NCBI GenBank assembly: GCA_021432635.1
Contig: MU270025.1
Span: forward strand, 1,225,106-1,289,105
Length of the DNA: 64,000 nt
Source: Thozetella sp. PMI_491
Taxonomy: Eukaryota > Ascomycota > Sordariomycetes > Chaetosphaeriales > Chaetosphaeriaceae
Reading direction: 5' to 3'
Below the pieces are notes generated by a model. It made no database searches. It was given only the letters and a program-made list of their open reading frames with translations, and was not told the origin of the DNA. A program made the position numbers and the translations under genes. Positions within the stretch are counted from its first letter, which is position 1. Each line of letters begins with the position of its first letter. Of this stretch, positions 34,715 through 47,614 are shown one piece after another.

Positions 34715-37050
34715 TTATATTGATGTCTTGAGCAGAATGTCCTTGATCTGCCCTTCAAATCCTTCGCCCACCCTTTCCAACGGGGCCTCGAATGCCATTG
34801 GGACCCACACATGTAATATCCCACCACTTGCCTGAACGCCTCCGGTGTCAATCCTAGTGTTAAAAACATGAGTAGAATCTCGTCGGCCACACTTAGTGCT
34901 GGCTCTCAACCTTGTCGAGTTTCCCGTGCCAATTAGTTCCAATTGAGTCCAGGTATTGACTGGTAGGGTGTAATTTAGCGAGTACGGATGGCCCCCGCTG
35001 ATCATAGTGACATTTGAGTAGCCATCATATCCTGTCCATAAGGCTGAGTCGCCGCCAGAGAAGAGCGAGGCCGGCCTCGAAGAGAACGGTTTCACCGAAA
35101 AGGACAGGATATAGTCTCTTCCTTTACTTGATAACGGAGTTTCCAGGTAGCAGCCATGCGATAAGGTTAAGATCGAGCCGCGGATCTTGCAGTCATGGTA
35201 AAGCTTGCCATGATATCCATTGCCAGATGTGTCCTCGACTATATCCGAGCCGTTTTCAATCTCCTTGAATCGGTATTCCAACACCGTCTCAGACTTCGAC
35301 GTTATCTTGCGATCCAGGTTCTGGGCTGGCACACCAGGCTGCAACTTCAAAAATGAGACATCATACTCAGATTCCAAGAGATCACCGCCCCATTGCTTGT
35401 CTGCCAGGGCCGGGAGACCGTCTCTCCAAGCATAGTATGCCTCCAGATACGTGGATGCCGTTCGTCCCCAGTCACTCCACAATGGCGCGATATGCCCTGT
35501 TATTGCACTATGATTGCGTGGAGGGTTGTTTGTTGCATTCCTCCGGTCGAAGATGTTGGGTGAGAAGCCGCCTCCGCCTGGAGTTCCGTTGAAGACTAAA
35601 CTCTTATCAATCGTCTGCCCGAAATATGGGGACCATTTAGGAACAATATAGGTGGCGAAATCGGAATTGAGAACACGATACCCATTCTGGACGAAATCAA
35701 AGTAAGGGTTGTCTTCATATGGGGCCCAGTGTTGAATTTCTACATTTTTCGACACGTTGGCACCATTTTGAGGCGTGAAGGTTGCCCAGATCCTGGTGGT
35801 TTTGGACGACATGTCTGTAACATATCGGGCTAGGTTATCGACATAATTGGTATAGTCGGGAATGTGCTCCGATGAATATTCGTCCGCTCCGATATGGATG
35901 GTCTTGCAGTGAAACCAGGGAAGGAAGGTCTTCCAAATAGTCTGGAGCGTCGGTAATGTTTCGGGATGCGATAGGTTGAGCATGGTTGGATCCTCCAAGC
36001 CTAGATCCGGCTTCCATTGGACGATGGCAAGAGCATGAGCGGGAGCCTCGATCTCTGGGATTACCGTTACGCCACGACCAGCACATCGCTGCTGGATCAT
36101 CTCGAATTGATCTCTCGAGTACGACTCGTTCGCTAACCGAGCGAGCCCTTCTAGAAGGGGATTTTCGGACATTAGGCGAAATGCTGAGTAGAGCCCTAAG
36201 GCCTGTTGTCGCGTGTACTCTTCATAGTTGATGAACATGTTATCGCTGAGATGTAAATGCAGCTGATTTTGCTTGAAATACGACAGGTACGAGCATATTT
36301 CGATCACGAACTCAGGTGGATAGTAGTGTCGCGCCGCGTCCAACTATCATTCCGCTTCAGCAATTTGGGCAACTCATGCTCCGATCCGTTCATGAGTGGA
36401 TCAAGGCAAGATGGCTAAACGTACCATTATCCCACGAGCGCGCCAGCCAGGCGTATCAGTCGCATAGCCGTGGGGGACCCTTCCGTCGTGGAGAACAGCT
36501 GCCTGGAGAAGTGTCCTAGTCCCCCACCATACACCAAGCGGGCTCGCACCCGTGATCGTGATAGTATGTTCCGTAATATTTAAAGTGTATCCTTCGGTAG
36601 ATTTGCGTCCAGCTACATCCAATAGGGTAGGATTCGAAGCGTTAATAGAGAGAATTAAAGAACCGGGGTGATTATCGGATGGAGGCTGAATTTGGATAGG
36701 TATTTGAAGACCAAAGGTGGCCTCCAAGTCATCTCGCAAAGTCTCGCTGAATTGAAGTAGAGTTGGCGGAATCAAAGTTTCTCCGCCGTAATCTCTGGCA
36801 TTGGAATAGTCTGGATGGATAATAATTCGGCTGATTGTCTCAAGTGAAGTGGATTTGTTGCCTGGAGAGTACGTGAAAGGAAGCGCAGGAATTGTCAAAA
36901 GCCGACCGTAGGCTTCACAAAATTGGTCAGTCTAGTAAAAAAACAGTCAACCGGATCACTTTGCAGCAGCTCTCCATACGCACCTAAGGCACAGGAGAAT
37001 ATCAAAACACAGAAACAGACTTGTGTCTGGCGCCGCAGCTGAGTTTCCAT
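34715..37050 (-). CDS. GH20 beta-N-acetylhexosaminidase with LamG-like C-terminus
   Basis: Three exons on the minus strand: 37050-36960, 36912-36425, 36343-34715; 735 aa. A signal peptide covers about residues 1-27 (VCFCVLIFSCALGAYG). The GH20b domain (about 35-185) ends in the RGIM motif, completed across the second splice by LDAARHYYPPEF. The GH20 barrel shows HLHLSDN and the catalytic Asp-Glu pair D347-E348 in HIGADEYSS. Residues about 535-735 form a beta-rich lamG-like domain (DTSGNGYHGKLY; YILSFSVKPF), probably sugar-binding. It would remove terminal GlcNAc or GalNAc from glycans or chitin oligomers outside the cell. It starts the carbohydrate-active block that continues to 63.9 kb. All three exons are open and in phase, so the gene looks whole. 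Confidence 0.92.
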
Positions 37051-38830
37051 TGCGATGAAATGGGTGACGAGTTGCAGCTGCCCTGCGCAGTCGAAGTGTA
37101 TGTGATGCTGATGCGTGTCATTCTTAGCTAAATACGGGGCCATTGCTGCCGACCAGATCTCGGCATTCGCCAGGACCAAAAAATAATATATTCTCAAGCA
37201 ATTACGCAACGTTGCCTCTATAATCCTATAGTAACTAGCATTGAGCATGGCATCACTAACGTTGCAGGCGTGGTTAGGGGTGTGCGGGCTGCGCGCAGGA
37301 ATACGAAATACGCGTATCGGCGGCTCGTATCCCGAGAATGCGGTGGCATGCTAGCTGCATCTAGTCCTCCATATTTATGTTTCATCGCGACTGCACATCC
37401 CAACGTCTCATCTGAACATGAATAGATCGCCATGGAATCTAAGGACGATGCCTTGAAAGAAACCGACGGGGTTGCTCTGCGCGTTGCGGCATTCCTATCT
37501 CTGACAACCGTGGCTACCTAGTCTATGTACTGCCCCAGGAACTAGTGTTGACCGAGTCGAAGGACTCTTCGTCCGTGCCTCTAGTTTGACATATACTGAA
37601 TACACACAGTTGACATATATTGACTAGATACTGTTAATATACTTGAAAATCAATAGGTATTGTCGACGCTAGAGCAGGTGGTGAGCAGCTGCGCTAGCTC
37701 AGTATATGCGCCTCCCCAGGCTGTTTCTATACCTAACCAACCTGATGTCGCACTTCGTTTTCTAATATAAGATACTTTCGTCATGGTGGCATGTGGGGTT
37801 GTCGTTCTCGATACGCTTTTATACTGCCTAATCTAGAAGTCTAAATACGACAGATGCGGGGCCCAAGCTAGCGCAGAGGTAAGCTAAGATTGATACTCCG
37901 TCCACCTTCGGCCTTGGACGTACGTCTAGCGATGCGATTGGCGGAGGACGCTACGTTGGCTATCCAAAACTTCCAATGGGAATTCGACGGTAGACTTCCA
38001 CAACCAACCCCTGTGACCCCGCAAGCCCCTACATACACTTGCCTACACTGGTTACCCTAGGCTGCACAACGTATCAAATACGACAATCTAGTCTGCGAGC
38101 AGCTCATCACACGGACAGCAAGCTTGGGCCGATATAAATCCAGAGTCCAGGCCCTGTAACGTATCACGGCACCAAAACGAACTAACTTCCTTTAGAATAT
38201 GTTCCGATTTTATGAGCAATGACAAGTGTACGCTGGGAGTATTGCGAGCGGTGCGGCCAGGGCGGAGTACTAGCTCACCGAGGCTCGGGTTTGTTGATTT
38301 TGTCAATCAACCGCACATGAACTCAAACGAGGTGTCGTCATCTCGCGTGCGGTAATAGTACCCGAAGCCAACCTTTTTCTGAGTTTGCACGCCCGTCGTC
38401 CTGTGATGATCGGCAGTGCTTCCCTACCCTAACTTCCTTGGGGCGGTGATCTCAGCCAGCAGTGAGTGGATAGTGAAAAGTAAGTGCCACAGCACCTGCA
38501 CTCATCTTCCGAACACTCTCTAGGATTAGTCTTTAGTCAATTGTAATGGCCGACATGGAAGAGTCAAGAAATTGTTATCTAAGGCAACTTGGCTCGGTTG
38601 TTACTCACCGGGACCATACAAGTGGCATATGTAACGTCGTTATCGTACGCGAGGGTCGCTCCGCATTATTGCGAACAAATGCGTACTATAATGAAACCAG
38701 AACTCGCATGGCGTCTATACCAAAGAATTTTATGACTAAAAGTTACGCTGAAGAGCACACCGTCGTTGCACTCGCACAGCTTTCTCACATCACGGACACT
38801 CTCTCGAGTTAGTGTGTGCACGCCGACACC
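37051..38830. other. Divergent region between GH20 and GH35
   Basis: 1.8 kb between two divergently transcribed secreted glycosidases. It holds one exact AATACGACAA (38077-38086) and a near copy at 37844. An open frame at 38546-38812 ends just before the GH35 start and resembles nothing known; I take it as leader sequence. Confidence 0.45.
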
Positions 38831-41800
38831 ATGGCTAGCCTTCACCGTCTGTTCCTATTGAGTTTGTTTATCTGTTTTGTCGCCGCTCGCGGGATGGCTC
38901 TACCATCGCCAAGATTTCCAATTAGGCAAACCGATGGATGGCAGGGCTTACAGGACATTGTGACATGGGACGAATACTCGATCAAGGTCCGCGGCGAGCG
39001 CATCGTGTTCTTTTCCGGCGAAGTTCATCCCTTTCGCCTGCCATCCCCGGGGCTTTGGCTTGATGTGTTCCAAAAAGTTCGCGCTATGGGATTCACTGGG
39101 GTCTCGTTCTATCTCATGTGGGCGTTGCTCGAGGGTGAGCCCGGCACTGTCCGAACGGAGGGCATCTTCGCCTTGGAAGAGTTTTTCAACGCTGCATCAG
39201 AGGCCGGTATATACCTATTGGCACGACCCGGGCCGTACATCAACGCCGAAGTATCCGGAGGCGGCTTTCCCGGGTGGATTCAGCGTAATAAGGGAGCCAT
39301 TCGAACAAGCTCACCTGATTTTATAGACGCGACGAAGCCCTACCTGGGTGCAATCGGCAACATCCTCAGCAAAGCTCAGATCACGAATGGTGGGCCCGTC
39401 ATTCTCGTGCAACCAGAAAATGAGTACACTTATTGTAGTAATTACACTTCTGGGGCAGACATCAGCGCTTGTCTCGACAAGGAATACATGGCCTCTGTGG
39501 AGTCCCAGCTGCGAGACGCCGGCGTTGTTGTTCCTTTCCTCAGCAATGATGCATTCCCAGTTGCAAATTTCGTGCCTGGCTCTGGACTCGGCGCGGTAGA
39601 CATCTATGGAGTGGATGATTACCCCTTTGAGTGGGGTAGTGGCTGTAAGACTATTGCCATATAAGATGAACGAGACTGACCAGAAACTAGGTGCGAATCC
39701 TACCAACTGGCTGCGTGGATCATTTCCTCTTGAACTTTTGAACTATACGCAGCATATGCAAATGAGTCCCTCTGGACCGTTTGCAATAACTGAATATCAA
39801 GGCGGCCAAGCTGATCCATGGTAAGAGGCCACACTCTTTCGAGACATTTGCCGAGTGCTGACCAGCATTCTAGGGGTGGTACTGGTGTTGATGTATGCTA
39901 TGCGCTGATCAATCACGAATTTGCAAGGGTTTTAAATAAAGCCATCTATGGCGTCCGGGTATCAGCTTTGAACTTCTACATGGTTAGCTGCAGCTCTAAA
40001 TTCTACTGGCGCGGAACATGGCTAATAAGCTAATTAGATTTTTGGCGGCACCAATTGGGGAAACCTGGGTCATCCCGGCGGTTACTCGTCTTACGATGTT
40101 GGCGCTACCATCAAGGAAAACCGGGAGCTGACGCGCGAAAAATTCGCAGAGATGAAGCTTCAAGCTAATTTCTTTGCCTGTTCGCCGTCGTACGCCATAA
40201 CGACTCCTGTCGATGGAAGCTTCGGTGTCTACACTGACACCAGCGATGTCGTTGTCACACCACTTGTCGGTTCACCTACCACATACTTTGTTGTGCGCCA
40301 GGCGGACTTCAAATCCCAGGGATCTGTCGCCTACAAACTCCGGCTTCCAACCAGCCAAGGAAACTTGACCATACCCTTACTCGGAGGTAATCTATGCTTG
40401 AATGGCCGCGACTCTAAAATACATGTCTCCGACTATTCTGTTGGTGATATCAACCTCATCTACTCTACAGCTGAGATATTCTCTTGGAGAAAGACATCGT
40501 CAAGAACCGTCCTTATGATTTATGGTGGTGCCGGAGAAACGCACGAATTCGGTCTTCCAAGCAGCTCTGCTTGCCCGGAAGAGGAATCTGGGGCTACAGT
40601 GAGGTGTGAAGTGCGGGGGTCACTAGTGGTCATCCAGTGGGATGTACAGGAGTCTCGTCGCGTCCTCTACTTCGATTTCCTCGAGATTTACCTGCTATGG
40701 AGAAATGATGCCTACAATCACTGGGTGCTAGAATTGCCAGAAGAAGCCCCTCAGGGTCTTTATTCGTCACCTTCTAGGCTCAACTCCACAGCATCCTCTG
40801 TGATTGTCAAAGCTGGATATCTCGTACGAGCAGCAACCCTCAGCGACAAATCCTTGTATCTGACCGGGGACGTCAACAGAACCACCGAGGTTGAGATCAT
40901 CATGGCCCCGGTTACACCCGAAAAGCTATTTTTTAACGGCCGCGAGTTGGACCTGATATCTTCAGGCAGGAATAGGGTTAAGGGAACCGTGGTTTATGAA
41001 CAACCCCAGATTGCATTTCCAGACCTTTCTACTTTGGTATGGCGCTATACAGACTCTCTCCCTGAGATTCAGCATGACTATAATGACGGAAATTGGACCT
41101 CATGTGAGCTTTCTTACACCAACAACACGCGGGGGATCATTACACCCACATCCCTCTATGCCGGTGATTACGGCTACCACTCAGGTTCACTCCTGTACCG
41201 AGGTCACTTCGTGGCTACAGGAGCGGAATCACGTCTCGATCTCACAACTCAAGGCGGAATGGCATATGGCCACTCAGTCTGGCTTAACTCTACCTTCCTT
41301 GGCTCTTGGGAGGGCAGTCCCGCGGAGACGTCTCACAATCAGAGCTTTCAACTCCCTTCGGCCCTCAAGAAGGATTCCAACTATGTGCTCACCGTCCTGA
41401 TCGACCACATGGGACTGCGTGACAATTGGGAAGCTGAAGCCCAGGGAATGAGAGAACCGCGCGGAATCATCAACTATGCCATCGCCGGAGGTCCAGGCCA
41501 ATCGTCCATTTCTTGGAAGATGACGGGGAATTTCGGTGGTGAGCAATACGTCGACCACAGTAGAGGGCCTCTAAATGAAGGTTCTACTTTTGCTGAGCGG
41601 CACGGCTATCATTTACCAGGTGCTCCTCGCTGTAACGGCGAGAGGAGGACCCCAATACAAGGCTTGAGCCGATCTGGTGTTGGGTTCTTTACCACCAGGT
41701 TTAAGCTGGATATCCCGGAATCCTATGATGTGCCTATCAGCATCGTCATCGGCAATAACACGAATAAACCAACGCCGATTCGACTACAACTCTTTGTCAA

Positions 41801-42113
41801 CGGGTGGCAAGTTGGCAAATATGGTACGTACGCCCTCTCACAGACCTCCCTTGACCCGATTTTGATGCCTCAGTTACTGACCTAAAAAAAAATTGAAGTG
41901 AGCAATCTTGGCCCACAGTATCGCTACGTCGTACCTGAGGGTATCCTTAATCATAATGGTGCCAACTATCTAGCTGTGACACTATGGGCGTTGAGCACCG
42001 ACGGCGGCGGTGTTGGGTCAATTAATCTCGAGGCAGATGCCGTGATTCAGAGTGGGTATCGCAAGCCAGCCTTGGTCACAGCGCAGACCTACCAGGAACG
42101 CAATGCGTATTAG
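38831..42113 (+). CDS. Secreted beta-galactosidase, GH35
   Basis: Five exons 38831-39644, 39691-39820, 39874-39982, 40038-41823, 41899-42113; 1017 aa, the normal size for a multi-domain fungal GH35. A signal peptide is at residues 1-23 ([15 protein letters not shown]). The TIM barrel holds GEVHPFRLP, the acid/base E198 in QPENEY and the nucleophile E306 in [34 protein letters not shown] follows across the third junction. C-terminal beta-domains with the closing motif GWQVGKYVSNLGPQ are intact. Intron 1 has a strong GTAAGA donor in an open frame that otherwise reads on to a stop; splicing to the CTAG at 39690 restores the family's GCANPTNW. It hydrolyses beta-galactosides such as galactan or galactosylated glycan side chains. 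It starts divergently from GH20. Confidence 0.93.
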
Positions 42114-42555
42114 CAGCTATATCCTAGCCAAATACATTTTTTTTTAGCGCGTAGACCGTTATAAACGACTGTGGCTTGGATCTCAAACTGATTGAATCCC
42201 GGCTACAAAACTAATGAGCACTTCACGCTCAACAGGGGCAGTTCTAGGAACCATCACAAACCGCTTATATTATATCTGGGCCAATATGAGTGACATGGAA
42301 ACATACCGAAACCCTGAATTATTACTTATTCCCCGCTTTTGATTAAAATAGTAGAATAAGTTTTGATTTCCATGTCTACAGAATGCAGAAATCGTCACAC
42401 AATTAACATGTCACCCTTGGACAGAATCATGACTTGCCAAAACCATGGTGTCCTCCTGTGTAGCTGCGGAACTCAAGTTATAAACCTTATTAGTCTCTCT
42501 CGAGAGGAGGCTCTAAATAACCTGATCTGACAAGCGGCGATAGAGCAGACCTTCT
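42114..42555. other. Intergenic between GH35 and the permease remnant
   Basis: AT-rich convergent 3' flanks; no gene seen. Confidence 0.45.
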
Positions 42556-43650
42556 CTACTCCTCCTTCGCGGCAGCGATCTTCGCCCTGTAACGCCCCCT
42601 TGCGAAAAACCACCAGGCCGGGATAAGAAGCGGTAGAGAACCGACAACAACACAAGTGTAGTTCATGCTCTGGACGGTGACCGGCATGGAGTAAGGGAAG
42701 CTGGAAAAGACGATAGCCGCGATGAGCCAAGTTACTGTTACACCGTTGACAAACCAGGCCCATTTTCCCATGTAAAAATGGCCCTTGAACATGTACCTGC
42801 GGTCGGTCAACATGTTAGTAGCGATAGGGATTAGACACGCCATGTTGTTGATTGTCACCGCCGATCCGAGCATGCTATTAAATGCGGTGCTGCTGCCAAG
42901 GTAGATGCAGCCAAGAGCAGCCACACTGGCAGTTACGAGGATCTGGGCGTTGAACGGCACGCCATATCGATGGTTAATACGAGACCTAAGGCTAAAATAA
43001 GGCATGGCCCCGTCACGGGAAAAGGCCTAGAGCACACGACCAGTAGACAACTGCGAGCCGATCGTGCATGGGACTAGGGCGATGAATAGAACGAAGGTCA
43101 AGCCAAAGGCACCACCAGCGGAGGATGTGACCTGACGGAAGAGCTCCGACAGTGGCAATTCAGTATTCGTGATTCCGAGGGCCGCGTAATCTTAAACGCA
43201 GAACATGAGGGCAATAAGGTAAGAGAGACCCGTGAAGAAGGATATAGTCAGTGTAATAGCAATGGCCAACGGAGCATTGCGGGATGGCTGTATGATAATG
43301 TTAGCATCATGAGGCTTTTTCTGACGACGCGGAATTTATCTTCCAACGGGGGTAGCGACGTGAGTTACATTTGGCATCTCTTCGGTAATATGGGTGGTGA
43401 TACCGTCAAGACCGCCCAAACCGTAAAGCGGGTTTACAAGACCGGTAATAAAGCAAATGAAGTTGCTATTCCAACCGTTGTTATTGGTCCAAATCTTGAA
43501 GACAAACTCGGAGGGCTGGTAGGAGGGCGTGCAAGCAAGGACGGTCACGAACACGACTAACCAGCCGAGCTGAAGACGGAAAAGTGACGGCGCCGGCGTG
43601 AGCACACCTGAGCTCAACAGCCTAAAGAAGTTCCTTTCCCGACCGATCTT
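42556..43650 (-). pseudogene. Amino-acid/GABA permease, 5'-truncated
   Basis: Only the C-terminal part of an APC-family permease (GABA/choline permease type) remains on the minus strand. Recognisable pieces: GWLVVFVTVLACTPSY, NGWNSNFICFITGLVNPLYGLGG, GITTHITEEMPN, a spliceable intron (about 43366-43291), then SRNAPLAIAITLTISFFTG, LSYLIALMFCV, AFSRDGAMPYFSLRSRI and the final TM helices. The first several helices are missing; the gene stops being recognisable near 43590-43650. Two in-frame stops occur where the family has Gln (MFCV-Q-DYAAL) and Trp (RVL-W-AFSRDG), each one C-to-T or G-to-A step away. Next to it lies the plus-strand GH2 remnant, also lacking its 5' part. Host gene, clearly non-functional. 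Confidence 0.85.
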
Positions 43651-43659
43651 GATGAAATA

Positions 43660-44236
43660 TGGCGGGAGCCACACAAGAAGACATATCACATCTCGACCAG
43701 TGTCTTGAACGGAAACACCGTCCTCAGCACCACCATGGAAGCAAAAGCCACGCCAAACAGAAGCAAGAAGATTGGCTCTATCTCCTTTCCAAGTATAGGA
43801 ACTGTGATCTTTGTGCGTATCAAACTCATCAGCGAGGTCGGTAAGGTTCTCAGCCGCAATGTCTACTGGATCTCCCTTGTCATTGACCAGCTAGACTGGC
43901 CAAACTCGACTTGGTCTCTCACACCAGTCATCACTTATGGAAACTTTAGCTCACTTACCACCCTACCTCCAGATGAGCTCGCCATATCCATTGAGGGCAA
44001 GGCATGTGGGATGGAAGGTATCAGGAGAATATGGCTCGAAAATAAATCGCCTGTGCCAGCCTTCTTCGAACTTGGTGGATGAGAGTGGAGCCGACATCTT
44101 GCCAGTCTTCTGGTCTGACAATTACGTGACAGTTTACCCGGGCGAGAAGTTGGAGGTTATTTATAGGGGCTCCAATGCTGCGGCTGTGGAAGTAAGCGGA
44201 TGGAACGTAGGAAATCAGACGATTACCGCTTATTGA
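43660..44236 (+). pseudogene. GH2 exo-beta-D-glucosaminidase, C-terminal remnant
   Basis: About 190 codons matching the C-terminal beta-domains of fungal GH2 exo-beta-D-glucosaminidases: LSRNVYWISLVIDQLDW, NSTWSLTPVITYGNFSSL, WLENKSPVPAFF, then in another frame ADILPVFWSDNYVTVYPGEKLEV and VEVSGWNVGN. The frame changes near 44075 (a small loss of bases in the AFF...NLVD stretch). The roughly 700 N-terminal residues with the catalytic barrel are absent. The family removes GlcN from chitosan ends. Host gene remnant; it sits head-to-head with the truncated permease, both missing the halves that face each other. Confidence 0.8.
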
Positions 44237-44802
44237 ACACTCGAAATCGCTGCCTTCCGCGCACGTCCTAGTCAATCGATTTGAAGAAGACTAGGAAGCA
44301 TCTATGCTGGAAATACCGAAGGCTTTAGTACAGTTAATTTGGATAAGGCATCAGAAAAGAAGTTGAAGAAGCCCTCTTAGTGGCCTGCGAAAAGCCCTTG
44401 AGTCAGACTGGGTCTTGTGCTTTCGGCACTCGGGCATGTTGTACGATATCATTCAAGCATGTGTTACCTTCAGTTAACTTGCTTACCTTGGTCATCTTTT
44501 ATTCTATTGATAGTAAACCAATAAGGAAACTGTAACTTGCTACTAGCAAAGTCTCAGACGGACGTCTAGTTCTGTGACTTTATATTCTCCCGTGATACAG
44601 GCTCTATAACGTTGATAGTGGCGTATGTAGACCATAACGGTTGGGATGATTCTTTCCTAGAGGACTTTGGACGTAACTTCACCGTAAGCCTGTCGAAATA
44701 CGGTGCATTGAATCATGGCATTTGTGGAAAGAAGCTAATGAGTACTATCGTGATTTGAAAAGATCCTGAATCTGTACCTGTCGACTAAAGTTCCGGACTC
44801 GC
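44237..44802. other. Intergenic, no gene recognised
   Basis: 3' flanks of the GH2 remnant and of GH78. AT-rich; nothing else seen. Confidence 0.45.
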
Positions 44803-47614
44803 CTACTCCGGAGACAGAGGGATCGGTCTAACGGGCCATTCATACTCCTGGATGTACGGAAGTGAGAATGACCAATTCCCCTCATCCCTAACTTCTGTTA
44901 CGGCCCCGTTGGAGGACGGGATGACCACCTCCATCGTGGTTGTGGGCGGTACGACAACCTCGACGTGAATCTGCTCACTCTCGATCTTCCACGAGCATGA
45001 GACAAAACCAAATGGCGTAAGGTGCGAGGCACTTGCATGGGTAATGCTGCCACTCAGGCATGGAGCCGCCCTAGTTCGCTTCCATCCCGGCTCGAGCTGC
45101 TGCAGGCCGGCAACTCGTTCGTGGAGAAATGTCGCCACGGATCCAAAACAATAGTGATTGAAGGATGTCATCTCTCCTGGGTTCACAGTCCCATTAGGCA
45201 GCATGCTGTCCCACCGTTCCCACATTGTTGTGGCCCCCATGGCGACTGGGTAGAGCCACGAGGGACACTCTTGGCAGAGTAGCATTGAGTATGCAACCTC
45301 TTCATGGCCCGATCGCGTAAGAGCCTCGAGGATAAATGGCGTCCCGGCAAACCCTGTTCCTATCTTGAACTCGTTCTGCCGAACAATTGTAGCCAGGCGT
45401 TCCCCGGCATGAACCTTCTGAGCTTTGGTGGGGAGAAGATTGAAGCAAATGGCAAGGGAGTATGAAGTTTGAGATTCGGATGAAACGCGACCGTTGGCGG
45501 TGACGTATTCGCTTGCGAACTCTTTTCGGCACGCGGCTGCTTGCTCCTTATAGATATTTCTATCGTCCGTCAATCCAAGAATTCCAGCCGTCTGGGATAT
45601 GATATCTAACGATCGGATGAGAAAGGCGTCAGCTACGAGCATTCTGTCAGTCTTGCCATTCATAGGAGTGTCGGGAGATGCTGTCGGGTCGAGCCAGTCC
45701 TGGCGATCATTAGTTAGAGTCCCTATGCAAAACCTTTTAGGGGAAGTAACTCACGCCAAGCTGGAATGAGCTGGGGTCCCAGAGTAACCTATTCTCCTTG
45801 TTCCGCGGTATGGTATCAACCCATGTCTTCATGCTGTGATATTGCTGCCCTAGAATGCTCGTGTCCCCAGATGCTTTGTACAATGCCCATGGAACCAAAG
45901 TCGTCACGTCATGCCAGACTGCAACGGGGAGGACCTTGCTCCAGATTCCGGCGTCGTGAATAACGTTAGGTGTAACCAAAGCGGGAATGCCACCCCGCGA
46001 CTCCTGATCATATGCGACATCAACCATCCAGTCTTTTAACATGTTGAAGCAGTTAAACAGCTTGGTAGCTGTGTGCGCAAACTGAGCGATGTCTCCGGTC
46101 CACCCCAGCCTTTCGTCTCGCTGCGGGCAGTCCGTGGGAATTGAGAGAAAGTTTCCACGCATGCTCCAGACCGCGTTTTGGTAGAGCTTGTTCAGCATCT
46201 TATTCGAGCAAGCGAATGTACCCGCAGGCTCCATGTCCGTGTGGCAAACGACCGCCTCCAATGATTTCAAAAGGTCCGAGCCTTCCGGCCAACCATCCAC
46301 CTGCAAGTAGCGAAAGCCATGGAAGGTGAACCTCGGCTCCCACTCCTCGCCCTCAGCTGCTCCAGAACAGATGTATTGGTCAAGTGCCTCGCATATCCGA
46401 AGTGGACGTCGAGAGAGTTCTCCGTTCTCCAAAACCTCTGCGTGATACAGCAAGATCCTGTTTCCTCTTGTCCCCCGGAACCGCTTTATGCGGACATAGC
46501 CAACTAGGTTCTGGCCGAAGTCGACAATCATCTTCCCAGAAGCGGAGACTTGAATGTTGAGTGGGTAGATGACCTCTACTCTGCGCACAGGTTCGCTCCA
46601 GCCGGCGATGAGATTGATACCGGCAGACAAGGGCTGCATGACGTTGGCTTGCTTCCACTCTCTAGGCGCTAGAGTGCAAGCACCTTGAGAGATTGGAGCG
46701 GACCAATGCTGGATCTCAAGCCTAGCATCATATTTTTCCCCGTCGTAAAGCTCAGCGAGGGTCACGGGTCCAACTATCGATTCCCACGACCCATCCGAGC
46801 ATATCGTATCGCATCCTTCGTGGCCGTCGGCATAGCGTATCTCAAGCTGAGCCATCACCGCAGGACAGGATCCCCATATGTTGCGCATACCACCCATGAA
46901 GCCCAGGCGCCCACTGAACCAACCCTCAGCGAGACGAACCCCGATGCAATGCGTTGATGAAGACGATGACGCGAGTAGCTCGGAAATGTCGTAGGTTTGA
47001 TAGCGTAGTCGTCTATTATAAATCGTCCATCCGGGGGCCAGAAAGTCATTACCGACTCGACGGCCGTTGATTTCCGCTTCGTACACTCCTTGGACGGCGA
47101 TGTATAGCCGCGCGCGAACGATAGGTACGCTATATCGAGTCTTGAATTGCTTTCGGAGAAGGATCTCAGACGATTGCTGGCCGGTGTCGGCCTTGCTACC
47201 GACACCAGTTATCCTTTCGCATCGCCAGTCATCGCGCCGAAGGAGACCTGTCTCCAAGAGGGCAAATTTGCTCCACGAGGAAGCAACGGAGCTGGACCAG
47301 ACCATGACACGCACAAATATTCTCTGTCTGGAGCGCAGATGTTCATCCGATGGCCATGGTACCAGATATGACAAGCTTGACTCTACTTTGCGATGAAGCA
47401 GTAGGACTCTTCGTGGTTCCGACGAGCCGGAGACTTCGGATGCTAGTTCCTCATAGATCTCGATTGCGTATGCTGTCTGTTCAAATTTCTTGAAACCCGC
47501 GCTAGAGACCTTCCACGATAGACGGGGCAGAGTTTCATCGACACCTAGCGTGTACTCCGGAAGATATTGTTCGAAGCGAACATCCTGGACCGCAAGAGTC
47601 TGTCCTGGTGCCAT
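44803..47614 (-). CDS. Intracellular alpha-L-rhamnosidase, GH78
   Basis: Two exons on the minus strand: 47614-45755 and 45699-44803; 918 aa, typical GH78 length. The frame is open upstream, but Met at 47614 (MAPGQTLAVQDVRFEQYLPEYTLG) fits the family start. No signal peptide, so probably cytoplasmic. N-terminal beta-domains include RARLYIAVQGVYEAEINGRRVGNDFLAPGWT and FGQNLVGYVRIK. The catalytic (alpha/alpha)6 barrel shows DCPQRDERLGWTGDIAQF (about 490-510), then TPNVIHDAGIW, and NGTVNPGEMTSFNHYCFGSVATF near the end. It cleaves terminal alpha-L-rhamnose from plant glycosides, rhamnogalacturonan or rhamnosylated glycans. The intron (GTGAGT...CAG) is 55 nt. Whole and in frame, in contrast to the decayed genes on both sides. 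Confidence 0.93.

Noticed and set aside
38546-38812. Small protein gene of 88 codons before GH35
   Set aside because: No similarity or signal; ends just ahead of the GH35 start and is better read as leader DNA.
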